This document shows, in pieces, positions 35,426 through 43,322 of a DNA stretch of 64,000 nucleotides. The stretch is taken from the NCBI RefSeq assembly GCF_039649665.1, contig NZ_JBDJAW010000003.1:1-64000 (forward strand), given 5' to 3'. The translations under genes were made by a program, and so were the position numbers. How positions within the stretch are numbered: the first letter of the stretch is position 1; every line of letters starts with the position of its first letter. Origin of the DNA: Microbispora sp. ZYX-F-249. Its GTDB lineage: Bacteria; Actinomycetota; Actinomycetes; Streptosporangiales; Streptosporangiaceae. A model generated the notes under the pieces. That model was not told the DNA's origin. It saw nothing but the letters and a program-made list of their open reading frames with translations, and ran no database searches.

Positions 35426-35592
35426 GGACGGCCGGCCCCGCTCCGCGGACGGAACCAGATGAAGAACGCGGCCACGAGGAGCGCCCCCACGACCACGACG
35501 ACCGCGCCCACGGTCTTGTCGATCATCAGTGACACGACGACCGCGATCGCGTACACCAGCGGCACGATGAGGCGGATGTTGCGCAGTCCCAT
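35422..35592 (-). CDS. Second small two-TM membrane protein
   Basis: This 56-residue protein has two hydrophobic helices (IRLIVPLVYAIAVVVSLMI and VGAVVVVVGALLVAAFFIWF) and a basic tail (RPRSGAGRP). ATG 35592 follows GGGGAGA at good spacing. Its stop overlaps that of the convergent VOC gene by four bases. Upstream (35691-35710) is an ACGTACGTATGCGTATTTC element like that of the RiPP promoters. Function unknown; it resembles the 25.7 kb small protein only in size and topology. Confidence 0.68.
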   Translation of the reverse strand: MGLRNIRLIVPLVYAIAVVVSLMIDKTVGAVVVVVGALLVAAFFIWFRPRSGAGRP

Positions 35593-35690
35593 GACGTCTC
35601 CCCGAGAAAAAGAATTCGGCGAACGCATCATCGGGCATTTCCGGTGGGCCGTCCAGCGTGATTCCGGTTATTACGCATCCGGACCGCGGG

Positions 35691-35710
35691 GACGTACGTA
35701 TGCGTATTTC
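35691..35710. promoter_or_regulatory. TACGTATGCGTATTTC motif upstream of the small membrane gene
   Basis: This T/A-rich element with two CGTAT cores lies 99 bp upstream of the ATG at 35592, in the 126 bp gap after the HEGSH membrane protein gene. It resembles the ATACGTATTC motif of the cluster promoters. Confidence 0.4.
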
Positions 35711-35718
35711 CGCCGCCG

Positions 35719-36618
35719 TCAGATATGCAGGCCGGGCCGCAGCACGAGCAGATAGAACGCGACCACGGCGGCATAGGCGAGAAACGCCCACACGGGCAGC
35801 CGCCAGCCCGTTTCCGTCCTCTTCCGCCGTTCGTACGGCCGGCCCGCATTGGGCGTCATGAATCCGACCAGCGCCATTCCCGGCCCCCAGCAGCCGAGGA
35901 TGCCGTAGAAGACCACCTCGGGGTCGCCGCCGAGGGCGGCGGGCACCAGCAGCGCCAGGCCCAGGAAGTAGGGGATCCACAGGCGGGTAACGGCCGCCTT
36001 CCGGGCGCGCGGGGTGTCCAGCGGCACGCTCGCGGGCAGCGAGTCGAGGTACATCCGGCTGAGCGGCCGGGTGACCAGATAGAGCAGAGCCATCCCGGCG
36101 GCGGCGACGAGGAACTGGACGGCGACGGGCACGTGGTAGAGGCGGGCCACGACGCCGGTGTCGCCCGGTGCGAGCAACGGCGTGACCACCAGGTAGCCCA
36201 GGAACGCGGCGACGCCGGTCATCGCCAGCCACATCAGCAGCAGCCGGGGATAGGAGGGCCCGCGGCGGCGGTACAGCGCCCAGCAGACGAGGCCGGTGAC
36301 GAGGCTGCCGACCGGGCCCGCGGCGGCCACCAGCGCCTCCTGCGCCCGTTCCGCCGAGGGCACGTGCAACTCGACGAACTGACCGATGGCAGGATGGAAC
36401 CCCAGTGCGCGGGCGGCCAGTGCGTGCGACCCTTCGTGCAGGAACACCTCGACCAGCTGCGCCGTGGCGTACGACAGGGCGAGCGGCCCCCAGGCGGCGC
36501 GGAGGGATGCGGTGCGCGATGCGGTGGCGTCCCGCCGGGCCGCCGGGATCTCGGGGGTGCGCGTCACCCTGCCATGGAAGCAGAACCCGGGCACCCGGTC
36601 CAGGCGCTTTCCCGCCAT
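35719..36618 (-). CDS. Membrane metalloprotease-like protein (HEGSH, M50-like)
   Basis: This protein of about 299 residues has six or more membrane helices and a HExxH zinc motif, HEGSH at residues 61-65, inside the first helix region (VEVFLHEGSHALAARALGFHP). AAAGPVGSLVTG downstream resembles the third-ligand region of M50 proteases, but no clear NxxPxPxLDG is seen. It may be a site-2-protease-like enzyme or an inactive relative. The start is uncertain: ATG 36618 has no ribosome site, but GATATT lies a few bases upstream, which fits leaderless transcription. An exact KstR-type box lies 23-36 bp upstream. Confidence 0.65.
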   Translation of the reverse strand: MAGKRLDRVPGFCFHGRVTRTPEIPAARRDATASRTASLRAAWGPLALSYATAQLVEVFLHEGSHALAARALGFHPAIGQFVELHVPSAERAQEALVAAAGPVGSLVTGLVCWALYRRRGPSYPRLLLMWLAMTGVAAFLGYLVVTPLLAPGDTGVVARLYHVPVAVQFLVAAAGMALLYLVTRPLSRMYLDSLPASVPLDTPRARKAAVTRLWIPYFLGLALLVPAALGGDPEVVFYGILGCWGPGMALVGFMTPNAGRPYERRKRTETGWRLPVWAFLAYAAVVAFYLLVLRPGLHI

Positions 36619-36635
36619 TGGAATATCATTCCAAT
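36617..36635. promoter_or_regulatory. Palindrome at the start of the HEGSH gene
   Basis: attggaat and attccaat form a perfect 8 bp inverted repeat with a 3-base spacer, covering the presumed start and -10 region of the membrane protein gene. It could be a second operator. Confidence 0.4.
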
Positions 36636-36640
36636 AAGGC

Positions 36641-36654
36641 TGGAACCTGTTCTA
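36641..36654. promoter_or_regulatory. KstR-type operator box before the HEGSH membrane protein
   Basis: The sequence tggaacctgttcta is an exact match to TNNAACNNGTTNNA in the 129 bp gap between the membrane protein start and the TetR gene stop. Confidence 0.55.
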
Positions 36655-36747
36655 GTGACATGTTCGTCTGACTCCGCCGTCTTACCTGCGGTTATCCACG
36701 TCGTGTCATCGGGCGGATGCGAAGTCCAACCGGCCGGTAAAGGGAAA

Positions 36748-37404
36748 CTAGAAACCCGCCAGGAGTCGCTCGGCGGCGATCTCGATCCGGTGCTGGATCT
36801 GTTCGTAGGTGCGCCGCCCGCGCAGCATCTCCAGCAACTCCTGCACCCAGACGCCCGCCAGGGAGCCGGTGAGCGCGAGCTGGTCGTCCGCGGGGATGTC
36901 CACCGTGCGGCCGTCGGTGGCGACGCGGAGCAGCAGGCTCGCCATCCGGTCGCCGAACGGCGCCTCCACCTCGGCCATGATGAGGGAGCGGATGAGCGCG
37001 TCGGCGAGCTCCGGCTCGCGCATCAGGCCCCGAGTGGCCCGCATCAGCACGTCGACGGCGCGGCCGGCCGGGTGCGCGGCGGTCGGCGGACGCCTTTCCA
37101 TGCTGGATTCCAGTAGGTCGATCTCCTCGCCGACCACCGCCACGACCAGGTCCATCTTCGAGGGGAAGTAGCGGTAGAGCGTTCCCAGGGCGACGCCGGC
37201 GCGCTCGGCGACCGTGCGCATCTGCATCGCCTCGACGCCTCCGCGGGAGGCGAGGGCGGCCGCGGCCTGGACGATGCGCCGGCGCCGTTGGTGCTGGCTC
37301 CGGGTGCGGACCCCGGGAGTCGCCGGGGCCGGATGGCCGCCCACGCCGGAGGTGCCTTCGGGGAGCGGTGGCGGAGCGTCGGCGAGTGCATGCGAAGTGC
37401 GCAT
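36748..37404 (-). CDS. TetR-family regulator, KstR-like
   Basis: This 218-residue regulator has a loose N-terminal extension (about 35 residues) and then an HTH domain: RRRRIVQAAAALASRGGVEAMQMRTVAERAGVALGTLYRYFPSKMDLVVAVV (stated here as residues 40-90). As I recall it, this strongly resembles mycobacterial KstR, the repressor of cholesterol catabolism. It is divergent from the FadE pair. A core AACACGTT box (37408-37415) lies three bases before the ATG and overlaps a TAACGT -10-like element, which suggests a leaderless, autorepressed transcript. The ligand would be a steroid acyl-CoA if the analogy holds. Confidence 0.82.
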   Translation of the reverse strand: MRTSHALADAPPPLPEGTSGVGGHPAPATPGVRTRSQHQRRRRIVQAAAALASRGGVEAMQMRTVAERAGVALGTLYRYFPSKMDLVVAVVGEEIDLLESSMERRPPTAAHPAGRAVDVLMRATRGLMREPELADALIRSLIMAEVEAPFGDRMASLLLRVATDGRTVDIPADDQLALTGSLAGVWVQELLEMLRGRRTYEQIQHRIEIAAERLLAGF

Positions 37405-37418
37405 AGGAACACGTTATC
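37405..37418. promoter_or_regulatory. Partial KstR-type box at the TetR start
   Basis: The sequence aggaacacgttatc keeps the AACNNGTT core but not the outer T and A. It lies directly upstream of the regulator's ATG, a site typical of autoregulation. Confidence 0.45.
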
Positions 37419-37537
37419 TGATTTCCGCTCCTTCCGGATGGTTACTCGCCAGTCACAAAAAGCGCTGACGGGTATATGACCGTTGTGTTTCCCTCGCGTG
37501 TCGCCGCCGGTTCCCCGGCTGCCCTATGGACAGATAT

Positions 37538-37551
37538 TAGAATCCGTTCTA
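37538..37551. promoter_or_regulatory. Near-match KstR-type box before the FadE pair
   Basis: The sequence tagaatccgttcta differs from TNNAACNNGTTNNA at one fixed base (AAT for AAC). It is 63 bp upstream of the first acyl-CoA dehydrogenase start. Confidence 0.5.
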
Positions 37552-37613
37552 GTTTCCGGTTTGGGGTGGTGTCTCGCCCCGCAGGCACATCCGTGGAACA
37601 CGCGGGAGGTCCG

Positions 37614-38702
37614 GTGGACTTCGATCTCGACGAGACCCATGCGGAGTTGCGCGCGCTGGCCGCGTCGGTGCTGGACCGGGAGGCGGACCAGGCCAGGCTC
37701 GAGGCGCACGAGCGCGGCGGCCGGCCGTACGACGCGGGGGCGTGGAAGGCGCTGGCGCAGGCGGGCCTGCTCGGCGCGTGCCTGCCGCCCGAGGCGGGGG
37801 GAGCCGGGCTCGGCCCGCTCGCGGCGGCGGTGATCCTGCGGGAGTCGGGAGCCCGCGTCGCGCCGGTCCCCGCGCTGCCCGGCCTGATCGCCGCGCTGAC
37901 CGTCGCCGGGCATGGTTCCGACGCCCAGCGGCGGGCGCTCGCGCCGTTCGCCGAGGGGGAGGAGGCGCTGACCGTCGCCTTCCGCGCGGCGGGGGCGGGC
38001 CCGGGCGACCCGCCGGCGGTGATCGCCGAGGAGGGAAGGCTCACCGGACGGCCCGGGATCGTCCCGTACGCCGCCGAGGCGTCGGCCATCCTCGTGCCCG
38101 CCCGGTCCGGCGGCGGCTTCGGGCTGTATCTGGTCCGGCCCGGGGACGCGCGACTGCTGCCGGTCACGTCGCCGGCCGGGGAGCCCGTGGCCGCGGTCGT
38201 CCTGGAGGACACGCCGGGCGAGAGGGTGGGGGAGACGGGCGAGGCGGCGGATGCGGCGGGCGGCGCGGCCGTCGCCGCGTTGCGGCTGAACACCCTGGCG
38301 GCCGTGACCGCGACCGCCTCCGGAGTCCTGGCCGGCGCGCTCGCGCTCACCAAGGGCCACATCGCCACGCGCAGGCAGTTCGGCCGGGTGCTCGCCGAGT
38401 TCCAGGCCGTGACCATGCAGATCGCCGACGTCTACATCGCCTCACGCGCGCTCGACGTGGCGATGTGGACGGGAGTGTGGCGGCTGACCGAGGGGCTGCC
38501 CGCGGAGCGGGACCTGGCCGTCGCCGCCCGCAACGCCGCCGGGGGCGCCGTGCGGGCGCTCTACACCTGCCAGCACCTGCACGGCGGCATCGGCCTCGAT
38601 TTGACCTATCCGCTGCACCGCTACTTCGGCCTGGGCACGCACCTCGCCCACCTGCTGGGCGGGGAGCAGGCCCAGCTCGACCTGATCGGAGCCCTGGTCT
38701 GA
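37614..38702 (+). CDS. Acyl-CoA dehydrogenase, FadE28 (ChsE1)-like subunit
   Basis: This protein of 362 residues has the acyl-CoA dehydrogenase fold but is short and alanine-rich, with LPPEAGGAGLGPLAAAVILRESG and the C-terminal TRRQFGRVLAEFQAVTMQIADVY and HLHGGIGLDLTYPLHRYF segments. In mycobacteria, paired short FadE proteins form heterotetramers that act on steroid side-chain CoA esters, with only one subunit supplying the catalytic base. This one appears to be the FadE28-like partner. GTG 37614 follows GGGAGGT, and the gene overlaps the next start by one base. Confidence 0.8.
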   Translation: MDFDLDETHAELRALAASVLDREADQARLEAHERGGRPYDAGAWKALAQAGLLGACLPPEAGGAGLGPLAAAVILRESGARVAPVPALPGLIAALTVAGHGSDAQRRALAPFAEGEEALTVAFRAAGAGPGDPPAVIAEEGRLTGRPGIVPYAAEASAILVPARSGGGFGLYLVRPGDARLLPVTSPAGEPVAAVVLEDTPGERVGETGEAADAAGGAAVAALRLNTLAAVTATASGVLAGALALTKGHIATRRQFGRVLAEFQAVTMQIADVYIASRALDVAMWTGVWRLTEGLPAERDLAVAARNAAGGAVRALYTCQHLHGGIGLDLTYPLHRYFGLGTHLAHLLGGEQAQLDLIGALV

Positions 38703-39874
38703 TGTTCATCGACCTGACGGCGGAGCAGCGGCGGCTCCGCGACGAGCTGCGGGACTACTTCGCGACCTGCCTGACCGGCGAGCAGCGCGCCGAGATCGCC
38801 CGGGACCCGTTCGGCGAGGCGTACATGGCGCACTGCCGCAGGCTGGGCCGTGACGGCAAGCTCGGCCTGGGGTGGCCCGAGGAGTACGGCGGGGGCGGCT
38901 ACGGCCCGGTCGAGCAGCAGATCTTCGCCAACGAGGTGACCCGGGCCGAGGTGCCCTATCCGTTGATCACGCTGCAGACGGTCGGTCCGACGATCATGCA
39001 GTACGGCACGGACGCCCAGAAGGAGTTCTTCCTGCCGCGCATCCTGGCCGGAGAGTGCCACTTCGCCGTCGGCTACAGCGAGCCGGAGGCGGGCACCGAC
39101 CTGGCCTCGCTGCGGACGACGGCGGTGCCGGACGGCGACCACTACGTGGTGAACGGGCAGAAGGTGTTCACCTCGGGCGCGCACCACGCCGACTACGTCT
39201 GGCTGGCCGCGCGCACCGATCCGGCGGCCAAGAAGCACCGCGGCATCACCATGATGATCGTCGACTGCGCGGACCCCGGGTTCTCCTGGACGCCGATCAT
39301 CACGATGGACGGCCGTCACCACACCAACGCGACGTACTACTCGGACGTACGCGTCCCGCTCGACATGGTCGTCGGCGAGGTGAACAAGGGCTGGGACCTG
39401 ATCGTCAGCCAGCTCAACCACGAGCGCGTGACGCTCGGACCGGCCGGCAACATCGGGCACACCCTCGACCGTTTCACCCGCTGGGCGAAGACCGGCCGGG
39501 GCCGCGACGGCGCGCCGCTGTGGGAGCACCCCGGCGTACGGCGGGCCGTCGCCGAGGTGTACGTCTACTTCCGCACGAACGAGCTGCTGAACTGGCAGGT
39601 CGCGGCATCGATGGACCTCGGCTGGCTGGGCGCGCCCGACGCGTCGGCCACCAAGATCTACGCCTCCGAGCGGATGCAGGAGGTCGGCCGCATCGTCGGC
39701 GACACGCTGGCCCGCTTCGGCGACCCGTACGACGAGGAGACCGGGGACCTGGCCGAACGGGTGGACCGGGGCGTCAAGGGCGCGCTCGTGCTCACCTTCG
39801 GCGGCGGGGTCAACGAGGTGCAGCGCGAGCTGATCGCGATGCTCGGCCTCGGCCTGCCCAAGCCTCCCCGCTGA
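38702..39874 (+). CDS. Acyl-CoA dehydrogenase, FadE29 (ChsE2)-like subunit
   Basis: This 390-residue protein begins MFIDLTAEQRRLRDELRDYF and has HFAVGYSEPEAGTDLASLRTTAV, GQKVFTSGAHHADYVWLAARTDP and HTNATYYSDVRVP segments. As I recall it, these resemble very closely mycobacterial FadE29, the catalytic half of ChsE1-ChsE2, which dehydrogenates the propionyl side chain of steroid-CoA. It is coupled to the FadE28-like gene. The igr operon of Mycobacterium also has cyp125 next to this pair; here the CYP125/142-like gene is 25 kb away under the same box type. Confidence 0.86.
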   Translation: MFIDLTAEQRRLRDELRDYFATCLTGEQRAEIARDPFGEAYMAHCRRLGRDGKLGLGWPEEYGGGGYGPVEQQIFANEVTRAEVPYPLITLQTVGPTIMQYGTDAQKEFFLPRILAGECHFAVGYSEPEAGTDLASLRTTAVPDGDHYVVNGQKVFTSGAHHADYVWLAARTDPAAKKHRGITMMIVDCADPGFSWTPIITMDGRHHTNATYYSDVRVPLDMVVGEVNKGWDLIVSQLNHERVTLGPAGNIGHTLDRFTRWAKTGRGRDGAPLWEHPGVRRAVAEVYVYFRTNELLNWQVAASMDLGWLGAPDASATKIYASERMQEVGRIVGDTLARFGDPYDEETGDLAERVDRGVKGALVLTFGGGVNEVQRELIAMLGLGLPKPPR

Positions 39875-39901
39875 CGCGTTCCCCCTTCGGGCGAGTGACG
39901 A

Positions 39902-41977
39902 TCACTGCACGAAGTAGAAGACGGCCAGCGCGATGACCAGGCAGATCAGGATGCCGATGACCTCCCACAGCCAGTCGTAGTGCCGGTCGCCCTTGGCGCG
40001 CCGGCCCTTGCTCGCGCCGCTGCCGTCGCCGGACGGCTTGCCGGCGTGCCTGCGGCCCGTACGCCGGGGGGCGGGGGGCAGCGGAGCGGAGACCGCCGCG
40101 GCGACCGGGTGGACCAGGATGTCCGCCTCCGTCCCGAACGTGTGGGCGGCGCGCTCGTCGTCCCGCTCCGACGGCGGCTCGTCCGGGACCTCGAAAGCCG
40201 GCGGGAAGGCCGGCGGGAACACCGGGGCCTCCTCGGCGGCAGGAGCCGGGCCGACCGGTCCCGGCTGCGCGGGGGCCTCGGCGGGCGCGGTGAACTCGGC
40301 AGCCGCATCGGCCTCGACAGGCGCAACAGGCTTTACAGGCGCCTGGGGCTCGGCAGGTGCGGTGGGCTCGGCAGGCGCAACGGGCTCTGCCTGCCGGGGC
40401 GTGCCGGCGGTCTCGGCCGTGCGGAACGCGTCGAAGGGCTCGGCGAAGCGGAGCGTGTCGAACAACGCGTCGAGCGGGTCCGCCGGGCGGACTGCGGCGG
40501 TGCCGCCGAAGGCGTCGAACTGCTCCGCCGGACCCGGCGTCTGTCCGAAGGCATCGAAAGGTTCCGCCGGACGCGGCGTGTTTCCGAGAGCGTCGAACGG
40601 TTCCGCCGGACGCGGCGCGGATCCAGGAGCGTCGAACGGCTCCCCGGGGCGCGGCACGGCGCCGAAGGCGTCGAACGGTTCCGCCGGACGCGGCGCGCTG
40701 CCGAAGGCGTCGAACGGCTCCGCGGGGCGAAGTGGTGTGTCAGCGGTGGGGAAGGGGTCCGCGGGGCGGGGCGAGGCGCCGAAGGCCTCGAACGGGTCCG
40801 CGCGATGGGGAGTCTCGGGGACGCCGAAGGGGTCGGGCGGGTCCGCGCGGCGCGGGGCCTCGGAGACGCCGAACGGGTCGGACGGGCCGGCCTGACGGAA
40901 GGCGTCGAACGTGTCCGCAGCGGTGTCCGCGGCAGCCGGAGCGGACGGGGTGGCAGACGGGGTGGCAGGAGGCGCGGCGGGCGGTGTGGCGGGCGGTGTG
41001 GCCGGCGGTGTGGCGGACGCGGTCCGGGCGGGCTCCTGCGCGGACCCCTGCGGCTCCACGGGTGCGGCCAGGGCCGCCTGCCGCTCCGCCGGCGAGGGCC
41101 GGCCGGGGCGTCTCCTGCGCAGACGCCCCTCGCCCAGCGAGTTGAGCAGCGCGCCACGCAACCGGGGCATGGGCTCGGTCGTCGCCTCGTGCTTGGCCTT
41201 ACGCCGGGAGCCCTGCGGCTGCGCGATGGCGTCGGTCTTGACCACGCACGTGTTGGTGACCTGGTCGGGATCGCTCAGCGGCAGCGGCCAGGTCGGCGTG
41301 GTCGGCCACAGCCTCTTGGTGACCAGCCCGGAGGACTGTTCCGGACCCGCCGCGGCACTGCCCGGCTCCTCGTACGGCAGCGCCGTCAGCACCCGGTCGC
41401 GCACGGACGCGGCCGGCCGGTGCCAGGGGAGCCGGGCCAGCACGTCGCCGACGGGGGAGACGCCGATGGCGTCGTAGACCTCCGCGACCGACGCGGGCAC
41501 GAACGGCGCCGACCTGGCGGCGGTGACCGCAGTCTCCAGGGTCTGGGCGAAGCGGCGCGTCGCCGCCGCGATCAGCTCCTCCGCGGTGTCGACCGCGACG
41601 TCGAGAACGAGTGACAGCTCGGGCGCGGTGAGGCCGCACACCTCCGACAGCAGCAGGACCTCGCGCTGGTGCGGCCGGATGTCCCGGAAGACCCGCTCGA
41701 TCAACGCGGTGGCGGGATCGGCGACCGAGTCGACCGCCGGCAGCGCGTAACTCACGTCCCGGCGATAGATCTCCCGGCGTGCCAGCGCGTACAACGCGGC
41801 GCGCGAGGGCGGCTCGGCGGTCGGAGCGGTGGTGAAGACGGCCACCACGGCGTCGGCGGCCGACGTGGTCTGGCCGAGCTGGTCGTGGCAGTACGCGAAC
41901 AACCCCGTGGCGTGACGCTCGTAGAGCTCGGCGATCAGCTCGCTTCTGGAGCGCTGACCGGTGAGCGGTGGAGTCAC
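39902..41977 (-). CDS. ECF-sigma-like protein with 13-residue repeats and C-terminal TM anchor
   Basis: This 691-residue protein has sigma region 2-like (SELIAELYERHATGLFAYCHDQLG, residues about 12-35) and region 4-like parts (IRPHQREVLLLSEVCGLTAPELSLVLDVAVDTAEELI, about 100-140). A long Pro/Ala-rich stretch follows with about 12 copies of a 13-residue unit of the form (E/D)PFDAFGxxPRPA between about residues 345 and 520. It ends with a basic segment and one TM helix (VIGILICLVIALAVFYFVQ). It may be a membrane-tethered ECF factor released by proteolysis or a sigma-fold regulator that no longer binds promoters. GTG 41977 follows AGAGGAG. No anti-sigma gene adjoins it. Confidence 0.75.
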   Translation of the reverse strand: MTPPLTGQRSRSELIAELYERHATGLFAYCHDQLGQTTSAADAVVAVFTTAPTAEPPSRAALYALARREIYRRDVSYALPAVDSVADPATALIERVFRDIRPHQREVLLLSEVCGLTAPELSLVLDVAVDTAEELIAAATRRFAQTLETAVTAARSAPFVPASVAEVYDAIGVSPVGDVLARLPWHRPAASVRDRVLTALPYEEPGSAAAGPEQSSGLVTKRLWPTTPTWPLPLSDPDQVTNTCVVKTDAIAQPQGSRRKAKHEATTEPMPRLRGALLNSLGEGRLRRRRPGRPSPAERQAALAAPVEPQGSAQEPARTASATPPATPPATPPAAPPATPSATPSAPAAADTAADTFDAFRQAGPSDPFGVSEAPRRADPPDPFGVPETPHRADPFEAFGASPRPADPFPTADTPLRPAEPFDAFGSAPRPAEPFDAFGAVPRPGEPFDAPGSAPRPAEPFDALGNTPRPAEPFDAFGQTPGPAEQFDAFGGTAAVRPADPLDALFDTLRFAEPFDAFRTAETAGTPRQAEPVAPAEPTAPAEPQAPVKPVAPVEADAAAEFTAPAEAPAQPGPVGPAPAAEEAPVFPPAFPPAFEVPDEPPSERDDERAAHTFGTEADILVHPVAAAVSAPLPPAPRRTGRRHAGKPSGDGSGASKGRRAKGDRHYDWLWEVIGILICLVIALAVFYFVQ

Positions 41978-42101
41978 GACCGGCTCCTCTGAGTTTCGTG
42001 CTGGTCCGTATCGGAGGGACGCGGCGGGGGGATGGGAGAGGCGTGAGAGTAATCATGCCAACACATCGCCGCGCCACGCATCAGGAGATGCCCTATTGAT
42101 A

Positions 42102-42183
42102 GATATCTAGGCCCGGATATCGGAGGTTCCCGCCGTAGGCTGGCCGCCGGGTGTTCTGTCCGGAACGGGTGGCGTTTGATATC
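42102..42183. promoter_or_regulatory. Cluster of three GATATC palindromes before the osmolyte ABC operon
   Basis: GATATC occurs at 42102-42107, 42116-42121 and 42178-42183 in the 283 bp divergent gap; the first two lie 14 bp apart in a T/A-rich patch. The clustering suggests an operator, but no regulator is evident nearby. The rest of the gap shows nothing clear. Confidence 0.3.
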
Positions 42184-42260
42184 CGGGGGGCGCACGGGGA
42201 AGAGCGAGTGGGCCTCCTGATGTTGGGTTGATCGCACACTCTTTCGAAGGGCGAGATGGC

Positions 42261-43322
42261 GTGATCACGTTCGAAGGCGTCACCAAGCGCTACCGGGACG
42301 GAACGGTGGCCGTAGACGACCTCAGCCTGGAGGTGCCCACGGGTGCGATCACCGTGTTCGTGGGCCCCTCCGGCTGCGGCAAGACCACGTCGCTGCGGAT
42401 GATCAACCGCATGATCGACGCCACCTCCGGCCGCATCGCCCTGGACGGCCGGGACGTGCGCGAGATCGACCCGCCCACGCTCAGGCGCGGCATCGGGTAC
42501 GTGATCCAGCAGGCGGGTCTCTTCCCGCACCGGAAGATCGTGGACAACGTGGCGACCGTGCCGTACCTGCTGGGCTGGAGCAAACAGAAGGCGCGCGCCC
42601 GGGCGATGGAGTTGCTGGAGCTGGTCGGCCTCGACCCGGGACTGGCCGGCCGATACCCCTTCCAGCTCTCCGGCGGCCAGCAGCAGCGGGTCGGCGTGGC
42701 CCGGGCGCTCGCGGCCGATCCCCCGGTGCTGCTCATGGACGAGCCGTTCAGCGCCGTCGACCCGATCGTGCGGGCCAGCCTGCAGGACGAGTTGCTGCGG
42801 CTGCAGTCGGAGCTGCGCAAGACGATCGTGTTCGTCACCCACGACATCGACGAGGCGGTCAAGCTCGGCGACACCGTGGCCGTCCTGCGCGTCGGCGGGC
42901 GGCTGGCCCAGATGGCCGGCCCGGCCACGCTGCTCACCGAGCCGGCCGACGACTTCGTCCGCGAGTTCCTCGGCCGCGACCGCGGCATCCGGCGGCTGTC
43001 GTTCATCTCGGCCAAGGAGGTGCGGCTGAGTCAGGCGCCGTCCGATCTGGCGACCGACGAGTCCGGCAGGCCGCTCGGCTGGCGGACCGCCGACGGGCTC
43101 GCGGCGTACGGGACCTTCGACCCGGAGACCGACTCGCTGCGGGCGGCGCTCGACGCGGCCCTGCTGTCGGCGAACGGCGTCGCCGTCGCCGTGGACGAGG
43201 AGGGCCGCGTGCGCGGTGTGGCGGGGCGTGACGCGATCGACGAACTGCTCGCCGAGTACGCGCCGTCCCCGCCGTCCCCGCCGGCCGCGGACGCCGGGCC
43301 GGCCGAGGAGGCGCCCGCGTGA
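42261..43322 (+). CDS. Osmolyte (betaine/choline) ABC transporter ATP-binding protein, OpuCA-like
   Basis: This 353-residue ATPase has Walker A VGPSGCGKTTSLRMINRMID, whose INRMID is typical for OpuCA/ProV, signature LSGGQQQRVGVARAL, Walker B LLMDEPFSAVDPI and a C-terminal CBS-like part (about 265-335). The four-gene order ATPase-permease-permease-binding protein is that of OpuC/OsmU systems. GTG 42261 was chosen since the fold starts at ITFEGVTK; it overlaps the permease start by GTGA. The C-terminal AEYAPSPPSPPAADAGP tail is a linker-like extension. Confidence 0.88.
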   Translation: MITFEGVTKRYRDGTVAVDDLSLEVPTGAITVFVGPSGCGKTTSLRMINRMIDATSGRIALDGRDVREIDPPTLRRGIGYVIQQAGLFPHRKIVDNVATVPYLLGWSKQKARARAMELLELVGLDPGLAGRYPFQLSGGQQQRVGVARALAADPPVLLMDEPFSAVDPIVRASLQDELLRLQSELRKTIVFVTHDIDEAVKLGDTVAVLRVGGRLAQMAGPATLLTEPADDFVREFLGRDRGIRRLSFISAKEVRLSQAPSDLATDESGRPLGWRTADGLAAYGTFDPETDSLRAALDAALLSANGVAVAVDEEGRVRGVAGRDAIDELLAEYAPSPPSPPAADAGPAEEAPA

